A DNA stretch of 64,000 nt from Sphingomonas faeni (GCF_023195535.1 NZ_JALPNF010000006.1:124001-188000); one strand, 5' to 3'; numbered from the stretch's first letter, positions 28,634 to 37,760 are shown. Translations and numbers: made by a program. The notes: generated by a model from the sequence alone, not told the origin.

Positions 28634-29356
28634 TCAGACGCGGGCGACCACGCCGGTCGCGACGACCGGGCCGGTCGGCAGGCCGGTCGGCGAGCCGCCA
28701 ATCGGTTCGACCGAGATGGCGAGCGTAGCGCCGGTGGCTATGCGACCGCGGTCGACACCCCTTGGTGCCAGTACGGTCGGCTGGCCCGACAGCAGGCCGA
28801 GCGAATGCGGCACGCCGTCACCGCCGATCACCCAGAGCTCTGCGACTCGTGCCTGCGGGACGCCGGGGCCCGCCGCGACCCGGAGCGCGCCGTTGGCAGG
28901 ATCGTAGATCGCCGCGATCGGCGACTTCGCATCGCCCAGCATCGCAACGAGCACGCTGGTCGGTCGCGGGACCGGAATCGGTTGCGACACCGGTACGGTC
29001 GGCTCAGGACGGAGCATGACGAACAGCAGCAGGCACGCCGCGATCGCGCTGGTGAAGGCGGTTAGCGCGGGCCACGGGAAGCGGCTGGCCTTGGCGGGTG
29101 TCGTCGTGCCGATCGCCGCGCCGTCGAGGCTCGCTTCGATCCGCTCGGCGATATGCGACGGCGCGGCGCGTTCGGGCCACAGGTCGAATAGCGCTGCCAG
29201 GCGCGACCGCCACCATTCGACCTGTGCGGCAAAACCGGGTTCGGCAAGTACGCGACGCAGAGCCACGCTCCGCTCTTCGCCTTCGAGCAGCCCGAGCGCG
29301 AGTTCGGCGGCCGCCACATCTTGGGGCACGCCAGTATCGGCGATCGAATCAGCCAT
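28634..29356 (-). CDS. Anti-sigma factor, RskA type
   Basis: 240 residues. An N-terminal cytoplasmic helical domain (about 1-95) would bind the cognate sigma factor. A single membrane helix (FPWPALTAFTSAIAACLLLF, about 98-120) follows. The periplasmic anti-sigma-K RskA domain has the typical LGDAKSPIAAIYDPANGALRVAAG and ELWVIGGDGVPHSLGLL segments. It overlaps the sigma gene by 8 bp. Release is expected to involve intramembrane proteolysis, by analogy. Confidence 0.92.
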   Translation of the reverse strand: MADSIADTGVPQDVAAAELALGLLEGEERSVALRRVLAEPGFAAQVEWWRSRLAALFDLWPERAAPSHIAERIEASLDGAAIGTTTPAKASRFPWPALTAFTSAIAACLLLFVMLRPEPTVPVSQPIPVPRPTSVLVAMLGDAKSPIAAIYDPANGALRVAAGPGVPQARVAELWVIGGDGVPHSLGLLSGQPTVLAPRGVDRGRIATGATLAISVEPIGGSPTGLPTGPVVATGVVARV

Positions 29357-29918
29357 CGAGACAGTCCTTCAGGCGCGCGAGACCGCGGCGGACCCAGCTC
29401 TTCATCGTGCCCAGCGGCACGGCGCGCTTGATCGCGAGTTCGGCGTAGGTGACGCCGTCGAAGAACGCGGTACGAATCGCGTCGCGCTGTTGCGGTTCGA
29501 GGCTGTCGAGGCATTCGATCAGTTCACGTGACGATTCGCTGGCGAGCAACGCCGCTTCGGCCCCTTCGCCGGGGTCGGCGATGTCGGGCGCGTCGTCGAG
29601 CGGGCTGGTACGGCGGACGCCCTGCGCGCGCTGCCAATCGATGGCGCGGTTGCGCGCGATCGTCGCCAACCAGGTTATCGGGCTCGCGCGGCCGGGTTCC
29701 CAGGCACCGGCGCGTTTCCAGATCGTGAGATAGACCTCGTGCAGCACATCCTCCGCGGCTTGGGCGTTGCCACAGATACGGTGGGTGATGCCGAAAAGCT
29801 TCGCGCTGGTCAGCGTATAGAGTTCGCGAAATGCCTCGCGATCCTCCTGGCCGGTACGCAGCAGCACTTCGGAGAGGTGCGCGCGGGCGGCGTCTGCGTT
29901 CAGATGTGCGGTTGTCAC
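29349..29918 (-). CDS. ECF RNA polymerase sigma factor (SigK-like)
   Basis: 189 residues: sigma region 2 (about 25-95, with DVLHEVYLTIWKRAGAW and SPITWLATIARNRAIDW) and region 4 (about 130-185, with DSLEPQQRDAIRTAFFDGVTYAELAIKRAVPLGTMKSWVRRGL). The start is a GTG. Immediately followed by an overlapping RskA-type anti-sigma gene, which fixes the pair. It lies 10 bp after a lipoprotein gene on the same strand. Target promoters cannot be read from the sequence. Confidence 0.94.
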   Translation of the reverse strand: MTTAHLNADAARAHLSEVLLRTGQEDREAFRELYTLTSAKLFGITHRICGNAQAAEDVLHEVYLTIWKRAGAWEPGRASPITWLATIARNRAIDWQRAQGVRRTSPLDDAPDIADPGEGAEAALLASESSRELIECLDSLEPQQRDAIRTAFFDGVTYAELAIKRAVPLGTMKSWVRRGLARLKDCLDG

Positions 29919-29928
29919 GACGGCGAAC

Positions 29929-30345
29929 CTAGCGGCTAAGTCGGTCGCGGCAATAGCCTTCGCCGGGCTTTACGGTGAGGCAGTCGGATTTGCCGGACAG
30001 ATATTTGAGCCCGGTCGCATCGCCGTCGGTCGGGCGCAGGGTCTCGGGAATGTCGTTGCGGATGAACGTGATGGTCCTGCCGTTCGCGGTGCCGTCGAAT
30101 GTGCCCTTATGGTCGAGGTCCCACTGCATCGTCAGATCGTAGTGACCGGGCGCGCCGGCGTGGGCGATATCGAGGACCATGCCCTCCACCCCGACCCAGC
30201 GGCCGGCATAGTCGCGCGGTGCGGGTGCGGTCGCTTTGCGCTCGACTGACCCTGCCGACGTCATGTTGCCGTCGCTGCTGGTGTCGGGTGCGGCGCCCGA
30301 GCAGGCGGCGAGCGCTACGGTTGCGAGCAGAGTGAGGGCTTTCAT
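29929..30345 (-). CDS. Predicted lipoprotein of unknown function
   Basis: 138 residues from ATG 30345, which is preceded by AAGGAGACG. Signal peptide with lipobox TVALAAC (Cys at about residue 15), then a Ser/Thr/Ala-rich linker and a small domain (about 45-135) with RWVGVEGMVLDIAHAG and YDLTMQWDLD. Its stop is 10 bp before the ECF sigma gene, so it is the first gene of that operon and may be a target or sensor; that role is inference. Confidence 0.78.
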   Translation of the reverse strand: MKALTLLATVALAACSGAAPDTSSDGNMTSAGSVERKATAPAPRDYAGRWVGVEGMVLDIAHAGAPGHYDLTMQWDLDHKGTFDGTANGRTITFIRNDIPETLRPTDGDATGLKYLSGKSDCLTVKPGEGYCRDRLSR

Positions 30346-30393
30346 GGACGTCTCCTTCACGGTCGGCGTTCAGCGTGGATGCCGACCTTAGCG

Positions 30394-30475
30394 CGTCATC
30401 CTGACGAAAGTCAGGACCCAGAGCCACGGGTGATGCGCTATGTTACTCTGCGTCCTGACAATTGTCAGGATGACG
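30394..30475. repeat. Palindromic repeat, family F (right arm diverged)
   Basis: Left arm CGTCATCCTGACGAAAGTCA; right arm TCCTGACAATTGTCAGGATG, in which the usual TTTC is replaced by AATT. Confidence 0.85.
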
Positions 30476-30560
30476 AAGCCGCTGCGAACAGGTGTGGCAA
30501 ATCCGGCCCCGTGCCGGTAAGGGGCTGGGCACCCGATCTCCCGTCACAGGAACACGCCAG

Positions 30561-30995
30561 GTGCGCATCGCCATCGCGTCCGATCACGCCGCCGTTTCGT
30601 TGAAAGCGGTGCTCGCAACGTGGTTGCGGGATATGGGGCATGACGTGCTCGATCTCGGGCCAGAGGGCACCGCCAGCGTCGATTATCCCGATTACGGGTA
30701 CAAGCTCGCGTCTGCCATCGCCGATGGCAGCGCGGAACGCGGTATTGCGCTGTGTGGCTCCGGGATCGGCATTTCGATCGCCGCCAACCGTAACTCCGCC
30801 TGCCGCTGCGCGCTCGTCTCCGAACCGCTGTCGGCGAGCCTAGCGCGCGTGCATAACGACGCCAACGCCATCGCGATGGGCGCGCGCCTGATCGGCGAGG
30901 AAATGGCCAAGGCGTGCGTCGAAGCGTTTCTCACCGCCGATTTTGCCGGCGGCCGTCATCAACTCCGTGTCGACAAGTTAAAGGTCCCCGCATGA
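30561..30995 (+). CDS. rpiB: Ribose-5-phosphate isomerase B
   Basis: 144 residues. Interconverts ribose-5-phosphate and ribulose-5-phosphate. SDHAAVSLK at the N-terminus, catalytic-cysteine block [15 protein letters not shown] near residue 65, and [12 protein letters not shown] near residue 97 are family hallmarks. The GTG at 30561 is chosen over the longer open frame because it gives [11 protein letters not shown]. The stop overlaps the glyA start by 4 bp, so the two are coupled. Confidence 0.95.
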   Translation: MRIAIASDHAAVSLKAVLATWLRDMGHDVLDLGPEGTASVDYPDYGYKLASAIADGSAERGIALCGSGIGISIAANRNSACRCALVSEPLSASLARVHNDANAIAMGARLIGEEMAKACVEAFLTADFAGGRHQLRVDKLKVPA

Positions 30996-32314
30996 GCACC
31001 CAGCCCGAAACCCTCCAGCGCGAACTCCACGACGTCCAGCCGGACGGCTTTTTCACGCGCACTCTCGCCGATGCGGATGCCGCCGTGTTCGCCGGCGTCG
31101 AGGCCGAACTCGAACGTGAGCAGACACAGATCGAGCTGATCGCGTCCGAGAACATCGTCTCGAAGGCGGTGCTCGAGGCGCAGGGCTCGGTGTTCACGAA
31201 CAAGTACGCCGAGGGTTATCCGGGCAAGCGTTACTACCAGGGCTGCGCGCCGTCCGACGTGGTCGAGACGCTCGCGATCGAGCGCGCCAAGCAGATCTTC
31301 GGCTGCGGGTTCGTCAACGTGCAGCCGCATTCGGGCGCGCAGGCGAACGGCGCGGTGATGCTCGCGCTGGTCAAGCCGGGCGACACGATCCTCGGCATGA
31401 GCCTCGATGCGGGCGGTCACCTGACGCATGGCGCGAAGCCGGCGATGTCGGGCAAGTGGTTCAACGCGATCCAGTACGGCGTCGATGCGACCACGCACCT
31501 GATCGACTACGACCAGGTCGAGGCGCTGGCGGTCGAGCATCAGCCTAAGCTGATCATCGCGGGCGGTTCGGCCTACCCACGCACGATCGACTTTGCGCGC
31601 TTCCGGGCGATCGCGGACAAGGTCGGCGCGTATTTCATGGTCGACATGGCGCATTTCGCCGGGATCGTCGCGGCTGGCCTGCACCCGACGCCGTTCGGCC
31701 ACGCGCATGTCGTGACGACCACCACGCACAAGACGCTGCGGGGCCCGCGCGGCGGCATGATCATGACCAATGACGAGGCGCTGGCGAAGAAGTTCAACTC
31801 GGCGGTGTTCCCGGGCCTTCAGGGTGGGCCGCTGATGCATGTGATCGCGGCGAAGGCGGTTGCGTTCGGCGAGGCGCTGCAGCCCGATTTCAAGAGCTAC
31901 ATCGCGGCCGTCGTCGAGAACGCGAAGGTGCTGGCGGCAACGCTCAAGGAGCGTGGCTCGGACGTCGTCTCGGGCGGCACCGACACGCATCTCGCGCTGA
32001 TCGACCTCACGCCGCTGGGCATCACCGGTCGCGATGCGGACGAGGCGCTGGAGCGCGCAGGCATCACCTGCAACAAGAACGGCATCCCCAACGATCCGCT
32101 GCCGCCGGTCAAGACCAGCGGCATCCGCGTCGGTTCGCCCGCGGGTACGACGCGCGGCTTCGGCCCGGCGGAGTTCCGCGAGATCGGCAACATGGTCGCC
32201 GACGTGCTGGACGGCCTCGCGAAAAAGGGCGAGCATGGGGACCCGGAAGTCGAGGCGGACGTTCGGACCCGCGTGCGGGCCCTGTGTGCACGCTTCCCGA
32301 TCTATCAAGGATAA
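30992..32314 (+). CDS. glyA: Serine hydroxymethyltransferase
   Basis: 440 residues. PLP enzyme converting serine and tetrahydrofolate to glycine and methylene-THF. Seen: [29 protein letters not shown], the Schiff-base lysine in [16 protein letters not shown] near residue 250 and the C-terminal [18 protein letters not shown] overlap with rpiB; followed 3 bp later by a 59-residue gene, then nrdR, giving a four-gene operon. Confidence 0.98.
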   Translation: MSTQPETLQRELHDVQPDGFFTRTLADADAAVFAGVEAELEREQTQIELIASENIVSKAVLEAQGSVFTNKYAEGYPGKRYYQGCAPSDVVETLAIERAKQIFGCGFVNVQPHSGAQANGAVMLALVKPGDTILGMSLDAGGHLTHGAKPAMSGKWFNAIQYGVDATTHLIDYDQVEALAVEHQPKLIIAGGSAYPRTIDFARFRAIADKVGAYFMVDMAHFAGIVAAGLHPTPFGHAHVVTTTTHKTLRGPRGGMIMTNDEALAKKFNSAVFPGLQGGPLMHVIAAKAVAFGEALQPDFKSYIAAVVENAKVLAATLKERGSDVVSGGTDTHLALIDLTPLGITGRDADEALERAGITCNKNGIPNDPLPPVKTSGIRVGSPAGTTRGFGPAEFREIGNMVADVLDGLAKKGEHGDPEVEADVRTRVRALCARFPIYQG

Positions 32315-32317
32315 GAC

Positions 32318-32497
32318 ATGTCGAAGATCGATGACATCCAGAACGACATCAAGGCGACCCCCGGCCTCGGCAAGAGCATGGCCAAGTGGAGCGCACTCGG
32401 CGCGGTCGTGGCGATCCCGGTGCCGGTGATCGGCCCGATCTTCGGCGCGCTCGCGGGCGCGGGCTACGCCTATTACAAGGGCAAGAAGAAGGTCTGA
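32318..32497 (+). CDS. 59-residue small protein between glyA and nrdR
   Basis: Starts at ATG 32318 after AAGGATAAG and its TGA abuts the nrdR ATG directly. Sequence: polar amphipathic N-terminus (SKIDDIQNDIKATPGLGKSM), then a hydrophobic Gly-rich segment (LGAVVAIPVPVIGPIFGALAGAGYAYY) and a KGKKK tail. It is probably an inner-membrane peptide with one helix or hairpin. Not recognised as a named family. Its tight spacing on both sides and a good ribosome site support real translation. Confidence 0.75.
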   Translation: MSKIDDIQNDIKATPGLGKSMAKWSALGAVVAIPVPVIGPIFGALAGAGYAYYKGKKKV

Positions 32498-32962
32498 ATG
32501 CGCTGCCCCTTCTGCGGACATGAAGACAGCCAGGTAAAGGACAGCCGCCCCACCGAAGATGGGGCGGCGATCCGACGCCGGCGCCAGTGCGAGGGGTGCG
32601 CCGCGCGTTTCACGACGTTCGAGCGTATCCAGTTGCGCGAGCTGTTCGTGTTGAAGAGTGAGGGGCGCAGGGAGCCGTTCGACCGGGAGAAGCTGCTGCG
32701 GTCGTTGTCGATTGCGATGCGGAAGCGAGCGATCGAGGCCGGGCGGATCGAGAAACTCGTGAGCGGGATCCAGCGTCGGCTGGAGACGCTGGGGGAGAAT
32801 GATGTCACGTCGAAGCGGATCGGCGAGATGGTGATGGACGGGCTCAAGGGGCTCGATTCGGTCGCGTATATCCGGTTTGCGAGTGTGTATCGGGATTTTA
32901 GCGAGGCTAAGGACTTCGAGGCTTTTGCCGGGAGTGTCGAGGAGGTTGGGCGGGCGGAGTGA
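32498..32962 (+). CDS. nrdR: Transcriptional repressor NrdR
   Basis: 154 residues. Represses ribonucleotide reductase genes in response to ATP/dATP. N-terminal zinc ribbon with Cys3, Cys6, Cys31 and Cys34 ([21 protein letters not shown], then CEGC), followed by an ATP-cone (about 49-139). Length is typical. Last gene of the rpiB-glyA-small ORF operon, a common glyA-nrdR pairing. Confidence 0.97.
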   Translation: MRCPFCGHEDSQVKDSRPTEDGAAIRRRRQCEGCAARFTTFERIQLRELFVLKSEGRREPFDREKLLRSLSIAMRKRAIEAGRIEKLVSGIQRRLETLGENDVTSKRIGEMVMDGLKGLDSVAYIRFASVYRDFSEAKDFEAFAGSVEEVGRAE

Positions 32963-32973
32963 TCTGGGGCTGT

Positions 32974-33156
32974 CCTTCGATACACGCTCTCGACTTCGCT
33001 CGATCGCTACTCGGGACGAACGGAAGGGGGGGAAGTCCGAGCCTTTCGCGACGCCCCTGGCAGGTAGGCCACCCTTCCTGTACCTGTGGTCCATCCCCTT
33101 CCGTTCGTTCTGAGTAGGGACTGAGCCCGGCGAAGGCCCGTATCGAAGGACAGGTT
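32974..33156. repeat. Repeat, family D (paired)
   Basis: Left arm TTCGATACACGCTCTCGACT and CGGGACGAACGGAAGG, right arm CCTTCCGTTCGTTCTGAGTA and CGTATCGAAGGACAG. The 196-bp spacer is essentially this element. Confidence 0.78.
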
Positions 33157-33158
33157 GC

Positions 33159-34391
33159 ATGAGCTTTTACGCCTACATGCTCCGCTGTTCCGACGGCAGC
33201 TACTACATCGGCCACACCGACGCGCTTGAACGCCGGATCGCGCAGCACCAGCACGGTGAGTTGCCGGGATACACCCACAACCGGCGCCCGGTGACGCTGA
33301 TATGGGCGCAGGATTTTCCGAGCCGGATCGAAGCACTTGAGGCGGAACGCCAGCTAAAGGGATGGAGCCGCGCGAAGAAAGAAGCATTGGCGGCGGGCGA
33401 TTGGGAGGCGGTGCGCTTTCTCGCGCGCAAATCCTTCGATACGGGTCTTCGGCTTCGCTCAGCCCCTACTCAGGACGAACGGGGTGGGGTGGGTGAGCGG
33501 GATGGTTTGGCCGAGCACGATGGATTGGCCGAGCACGACGAATTTGATGAGCTTGGCGAGATTGGTGGATTTGGCGACGTGATTGACGAATACATGATTG
33601 GTACGGACGCGGCTGGCGGCAGCGAAGTGCTCCCGGATGGGGCAAGCATGGCTGGCGCTTTGACTCCACCCCCCGTCATCGTCCTCGTCCGCCCCCAGCT
33701 CGGCGAGAACATCGGCAAGGCCGCGCGCGCCATGCTCAACTTCGGGCTCACCGAAATGCGTCTCGTCTCCCCGCGGGACGGCTGGCCCAACCCCTCCGCC
33801 GGCCCCGCCGCCAGCGGTGCCGACATCGTTCTCCAGGACGCGCAGGTGTACGACAGCGTCGCCGCCGCCACCGCCGACTGCGCGCAGGTGTATGCCACGA
33901 CGGTCCGCAAGCGCGGCGTGACCAAGCCGGTCGTGACCCCCGAACAGGCCGCGACCGAGATCCACGCCGCCCCCGGCCGCTCCGCGATCCTGTTCGGGCC
34001 CGAGCGCTCGGGCCTCGAAACCGACGACGTCGCGGTGGCGCGGACGATCATCACCGTGCCGATCAATCCGGAATTCGGATCGCTCAACCTCGCCCAGGCG
34101 GTGATCCTGGTCGCCTATGAATGGTCGAAAGGCCTCACCGCCGAGCGCGAACTGTCGCAGCCGTCGATCAACCCGATCATGCCGCCCGCACCGCAGGAGG
34201 AGCTCGACGGGATGATCGGGCAGCTCGATGCTATGCTGATGAGGGCGGGGTTCTTCCACCTGCCCGACAAGATGCAGTCGACGCGGCGGACTCTCCGCAC
34301 GCTGCTGACCAAGCCGGGCTGGTCGAGCCAGGAGATCCGGACCCTCCGCGGGGTGCTGTCGTCGCTGGCGGGGAAGAGGCCGCGGGTCTGA
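33159..34391 (+). CDS. trmJ: Fused GIY-YIG nuclease domain and TrmJ-type tRNA methyltransferase
   Basis: 410 residues in one open frame. Residues 4-80 are a UPF0213-type GIY-YIG domain (YAYMLRCSDGSYYIGHTDALERRI). Residues 164-410 are a SpoU-family methyltransferase matching TrmJ, which 2'-O-methylates tRNA position 32: VLVRPQLGENIGKAARAMLNFG, ILFGPERSGLE, INPEFGSLNLAQAV. Between them is an 80-residue low-complexity linker encoded by a family D repeat and an 18-bp tandem duplication. An internal ATG at 33648 would give a 247-residue TrmJ of standard size, so translation as two products is possible. Domains certain; fused product uncertain. Confidence 0.85.
   Translation: MSFYAYMLRCSDGSYYIGHTDALERRIAQHQHGELPGYTHNRRPVTLIWAQDFPSRIEALEAERQLKGWSRAKKEALAAGDWEAVRFLARKSFDTGLRLRSAPTQDERGGVGERDGLAEHDGLAEHDEFDELGEIGGFGDVIDEYMIGTDAAGGSEVLPDGASMAGALTPPPVIVLVRPQLGENIGKAARAMLNFGLTEMRLVSPRDGWPNPSAGPAASGADIVLQDAQVYDSVAAATADCAQVYATTVRKRGVTKPVVTPEQAATEIHAAPGRSAILFGPERSGLETDDVAVARTIITVPINPEFGSLNLAQAVILVAYEWSKGLTAERELSQPSINPIMPPAPQEELDGMIGQLDAMLMRAGFFHLPDKMQSTRRTLRTLLTKPGWSSQEIRTLRGVLSSLAGKRPRV
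33431..33647 (+). repeat. Repeat-derived linker inside the GIY-YIG/TrmJ frame
   Basis: Bases 33435-33482 match family D (TTCGATACGGGTCTTCGGCT and CTACTCAGGACGAACGGGG, compare 2359-2411). Bases 33501-33518 and 33519-33536 are an 18-bp tandem repeat with one mismatch (GATGGTTTGGCCGAGCAC), read in frame as DGLAEH twice. No stop interrupts the frame. Confidence 0.85.
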
Positions 34392-34412
34392 TCCCCGACT
34401 GACCCACCAGCC

Positions 34413-34497
34413 TCCGTTCGCCCTGAGCGAAGTCGAAGGGTGTGCCCCAAGCGAAGGTGCTTCGACTTCGCTCAGCACGAACGGGGTGGGTGGACGG
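34413..34497. repeat. Repeat, family D
   Basis: CGTTCGCCCTGAGCGAAGTC faces GACTTCGCTCAGCACGAACG. It lies between the convergent trmJ and chorismate mutase genes. Confidence 0.75.
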
Positions 34498-34524
34498 GGT
34501 GGGGTTTGGGGCTTGTCGGACGTT

Positions 34525-34824
34525 TTAGCGCCGGTCGAACGCAGCTAGCTCATACGCGATCGAGGCTTCGACCAAGACCTCCCACAAGTCCGCTATGACC
34601 GCGTCCGGCAGCCCCAACCTTACCGCCTCCGCCCGCGCATTCTCGATCACCTGAGTCTTCCGCGCCTCGTCGCGCACATGCCCGCGCTCCGGCTTGATGC
34701 GCGCGGCGGCGTCCATGTATGCGAAGCGCTTGGCGAGCAGCGCAACCAAGTCGCGGTCGAGCGCGTCGACGCCTGCGCGGACCTCGGTCATGGTGGTGCA
34801 ATCGGGGCCGGATAGGATAGTCAT
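34525..34824 (-). CDS. Chorismate mutase, type II (AroQ class)
   Basis: 99 residues from ATG 34824; the frame is open to an ATG at 34863. All-helical AroQ fold: RAGVDALDRDLVALLAKRFAYMDAAARIK (helix 1 with the conserved Arg, Asp and Lys) then VRDEARKTQVIENARAEAVRLGLP and DLWEVLVEASIAYEL. Converts chorismate to prephenate for Phe and Tyr; short homologues can also be isochorismate-pyruvate lyases (PchB-like), so the reaction is not fully settled. Confidence 0.87.
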   Translation of the reverse strand: MTILSGPDCTTMTEVRAGVDALDRDLVALLAKRFAYMDAAARIKPERGHVRDEARKTQVIENARAEAVRLGLPDAVIADLWEVLVEASIAYELAAFDRR

Positions 34825-34874
34825 CGCGGTCTCTTGCCGACCCTCTCGCACCCTGTCCAGCATGACCGCCGAGC

Positions 34875-34903
34875 TTGACTCTGGCGCCCCCTCCGTCTAG
34901 GCG
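34875..34903 (+). promoter_or_regulatory. Possible sigma-70 promoter of rpsD
   Basis: TTGACT and TAGGCG separated by exactly 17 bases, 129 bases before the rpsD ATG. The -35 box is good, the -10 box is poor, so this is a tentative call. Confidence 0.3.
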
Positions 34904-35031
34904 CCCGCCTTCGCAATGGCCCTGCACCCCGGTGAAGCGGTGGCCCTGCCTTGTCCGGACCTTTGGGTCTTAACGACGACCAGCAGAGCGATACCGGGAC
35001 CAACGTTGTTTGCATTTGCAAAGGTTATACT

Positions 35032-35646
35032 ATGTCGAAGCGTCAAAGCGCGAAGTACAAACTCGATCGCCGTATGGGCGAGAACATCTGGGGTCGTCCC
35101 AAGTCGCCGGTCAACAAGCGCGAATACGGCCCGGGCCAGCACGGCCAGCGCCGCAAGGGCAAGGTCAGCGATTTCGGTATCCAGCTGCGCGCCAAGCAGA
35201 AGCTCAAGGGCTATTACGGCGACGTGACCGAGAAGCAGTTCCGTGCGTGCTACCATGAGGCTGCGCGTCTGAAGGGCGATACCTCGCAGAACCTCATCGG
35301 CCTGCTCGAGCAGCGCCTCGACATGATCGTCTACCGCGCAAAGTTCGCGCCGACGATCTTCGCCGCTCGCCAGATCGTCTCGCACGGCCACATCCGCGTC
35401 AACGGCGTGAAGTGCAACATCGCCTCGCGTCGCTGCTTCGTCGGCGACGAGATCACGCTTGGTTCGAAGGCGCAGGAAATGGCGCTGGTCATGGAAGCGC
35501 AGAGCCTCGCCGAGCGCGAGATCCCCGACTACGTCGCTCCCGACGGTGCGGCCAAGGTTACCTTCACGCGCGTCCCGACGCTCGACGAAGTGCCTTATCC
35601 GGTGAAGATGGAGCCGAACCTGGTCGTCGAGTTCTACTCGCGCTGA
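35032..35646 (+). CDS. rpsD: 30S ribosomal protein S4
   Basis: 204 residues. Primary 16S rRNA-binding protein. N-terminal [19 protein letters not shown], alphaproteobacterial type without the zinc-binding cysteines, then the S4 domain ([32 protein letters not shown], about 96-160). The ATG at 35032 has AAAGG upstream; upstream frame is leader. It is monocistronic here, outside the main ribosomal operon, as in many alphaproteobacteria. A bidirectional terminator follows. Confidence 0.98.
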   Translation: MSKRQSAKYKLDRRMGENIWGRPKSPVNKREYGPGQHGQRRKGKVSDFGIQLRAKQKLKGYYGDVTEKQFRACYHEAARLKGDTSQNLIGLLEQRLDMIVYRAKFAPTIFAARQIVSHGHIRVNGVKCNIASRRCFVGDEITLGSKAQEMALVMEAQSLAEREIPDYVAPDGAAKVTFTRVPTLDEVPYPVKMEPNLVVEFYSR

Positions 35647-35725
35647 GTTGAGTATAACGAGACCGGCCGGCGGTGCTCAGGCACCGTCCGACGACGTGGC
35701 TTCGCCACGGCGCGGTTTGGAACAG

Positions 35726-35758
35726 AAAAGGGCGGTCCCGTTGGGGCCGCCCTTTTTT
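35726..35758. terminator. Bidirectional terminator, rpsD / S9 peptidase
   Basis: Stem AAAAGGGCGG / CCGCCCTTTT with inner CCC/GGG pairing and a short loop, followed by T on the plus strand and flanked by A runs, so it can serve the convergent gene ending at 35763 as well. Confidence 0.9.
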
Positions 35759-35762
35759 CGTG

Positions 35763-37760
35763 TCACATCCCCAAGGAAGCCCGCAGGAAGGCATCTGCCT
35801 TCGTCAGCATCGCGGTCCGCGCGACGTCGTCATCGAGTTGGTGATCGAGTCCCGTAAACTCGACCAGTTCGACCTCGCCGCCGGCGCCCTTTAGTTTCGA
35901 CGCCATCAATCGAGACTCGCCGATGCCGACGTTGCGATCCTGGTCGCCGTGGAACAGCAGCACGGGCACCTTGATCTTGTCGGCATGGCGCGCGGGCGAC
36001 CCTGCCTGGATATGTGGTCCGTGGCCGATAAAGGCGTCGACCATGGTGTAGTTGCTGAAATTGCGGGCTTCTGATCGCAGCGCCTCGAGATCGGTCACCG
36101 GCGCGATCGCGACGATCGCCTTGAACAGCCCAGGATCGAGCACCGCAGATTGCAACGCCGCATAGCCGCCATAAGACCAGCCGACGATCGCCAGCTTGTC
36201 TGGTGCGGCGATCCCCTGCGACACCAGCCAGCGGCCGGCATCATCGACATCGGCGATTGCGGTCCGCCACGACTGGAAGCCATTTTTCTGGAACCAGGCG
36301 GAGCCATAGCCGGTTGAGCCGCGGAAGTTGGGCTGGAGCACCGCGAACCCGCGTGCGGCGAAATACTGCGACAGCCAGTCGAAGCCCCATTCATCGCGTG
36401 CGCCCGGTAAGCCATGCGGCATCACGATCGCGGGCAGGCCCTTGCCGTCGCGTCCCGCGGGTAGCGTTAGGTAGCCGGGGATCATCGTGCCGTCGGCGGC
36501 CTGGAAGGTGATCGCTTTGACGGGGGCAAGCGTCGCCTTCGCCAACTCCTGCCGCGCAGGCAGAACTTCGCCCATTTTCTTGGTGGTGCGGTCGAGCAGG
36601 TAATAGCGGCCGGGATCGACATCGCTGCCGGCGAATAGCAACAGCTTGGTTTCGTCCGCGCTGGCATCGACGAAGGTGATGATCGGCTGGCCCGGCAGCG
36701 CCCGGTGCAGCGATGCCGCAAGTGTCTTCAGGGCAGGATCGAAGAACGCCACTTCGCGTCGATCGGTGGCGTAGGACGCGCCGACGACGCGATTCTGCCG
36801 GCCGATCCGGATCAGTGTGTCGACATCGACATCGGGTCGCGTGAGAACGAGGTTTCGCTTCAGGCTGCCGTCGAGCGTGATGCTGTACAGCGCCTGGCGT
36901 CCGTCCGCATCGTCGAAACCATAGACGACGTTCAGGCCGTGATCGACTGCATAGGGATCAAAGCCGATGGACCCACCGCTCGGTTGCGCGACGACTTGGC
37001 TGAGCGGCAGCCAGTTACGATCGTCGGGCTTGCGGTAGGAATAGACGATCTTGCCGCGATCATAGCCCGAACTGGATTTCTCACGTGTCCCCATGATCCG
37101 GACCGTGCCACGACCGTCGCTGATATATTCGGCGGCAGAATTGCGGGCTGGTTCGACGGTTCGACGCGACAGCGTGAGGGTATCGATCCGTTCGACGCCC
37201 AGACCATCCGCGCTGCTGGCGAGATGGGTGCCGATTGTGCTTTCAGGAACGAACTTGCGCGTCATCAGGACCGCGCCATTCACGCCGTCGGCGGTCCAGT
37301 CGATGACTGCGCCGCCGTCCTGCATGATGTCGAGCGAACGGTCGTTGGTGCGTGCGCTGAGCATCTTCATGTTGCCGCCGTCGCTGTCGACCGCCAACGC
37401 CCGGCTGAAACCAAGCAGTCCGGCCCCGCTTTGCGCGGTGGTTGAGATGCGGCAGATCAGTCGGGTGTTCGTCGACCAGTGACAATCGCGCAGGCTCTCG
37501 GGATCGCCGGACGACATGAGGATCGCGTCGCCGATCTTGCCGCTGGCCATGTCGAAGATGCGCAGCGCGGCACCACGGCCACGGGTCGGGATGAGGATCG
37601 CGATGCGCGCGCCGTCGGGCGACATGCTCATCTGCTGGAGCTCGCGTGCGCCGAATGCGGCCGCCACTGGGCCGGCGGGGTCGACCGCGGCCTGCGCCGC
37701 TGGAACGGTCAGCATGCCCCCGATCGCGACACCAGCGCCTGCTCTCCTCAGCAACCGCAT
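35763..37760 (-). CDS. S9-family (prolyl oligopeptidase-type) peptidase
   Basis: About 665 residues. Signal peptide (LLRRAGAGVAIGGMLTVPAAQAA), a beta-propeller-like N-terminal region (about 35-400) and an alpha/beta-hydrolase domain with catalytic Ser in GWSYGG near residue 513, Asp in FHGDQDRNVG and His in TGLDHQLDD. Probably a periplasmic acylaminoacyl- or dipeptidyl-peptidase. The start is one of four consecutive ATGs (37760-37769); GGGGGAAG abuts the outermost, so the inner ones are better spaced. Divergent from the M28 peptidase gene. Confidence 0.9.
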   Translation of the reverse strand: MRLLRRAGAGVAIGGMLTVPAAQAAVDPAGPVAAAFGARELQQMSMSPDGARIAILIPTRGRGAALRIFDMASGKIGDAILMSSGDPESLRDCHWSTNTRLICRISTTAQSGAGLLGFSRALAVDSDGGNMKMLSARTNDRSLDIMQDGGAVIDWTADGVNGAVLMTRKFVPESTIGTHLASSADGLGVERIDTLTLSRRTVEPARNSAAEYISDGRGTVRIMGTREKSSSGYDRGKIVYSYRKPDDRNWLPLSQVVAQPSGGSIGFDPYAVDHGLNVVYGFDDADGRQALYSITLDGSLKRNLVLTRPDVDVDTLIRIGRQNRVVGASYATDRREVAFFDPALKTLAASLHRALPGQPIITFVDASADETKLLLFAGSDVDPGRYYLLDRTTKKMGEVLPARQELAKATLAPVKAITFQAADGTMIPGYLTLPAGRDGKGLPAIVMPHGLPGARDEWGFDWLSQYFAARGFAVLQPNFRGSTGYGSAWFQKNGFQSWRTAIADVDDAGRWLVSQGIAAPDKLAIVGWSYGGYAALQSAVLDPGLFKAIVAIAPVTDLEALRSEARNFSNYTMVDAFIGHGPHIQAGSPARHADKIKVPVLLFHGDQDRNVGIGESRLMASKLKGAGGEVELVEFTGLDHQLDDDVARTAMLTKADAFLRASLGM

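Noticed and set aside
35023..35034. TATACT just before rpsD as a -10 promoter box
   Set aside because: It adjoins the ATG and would put the transcript start inside the coding sequence; TTGACT at 34875 is a better candidate.
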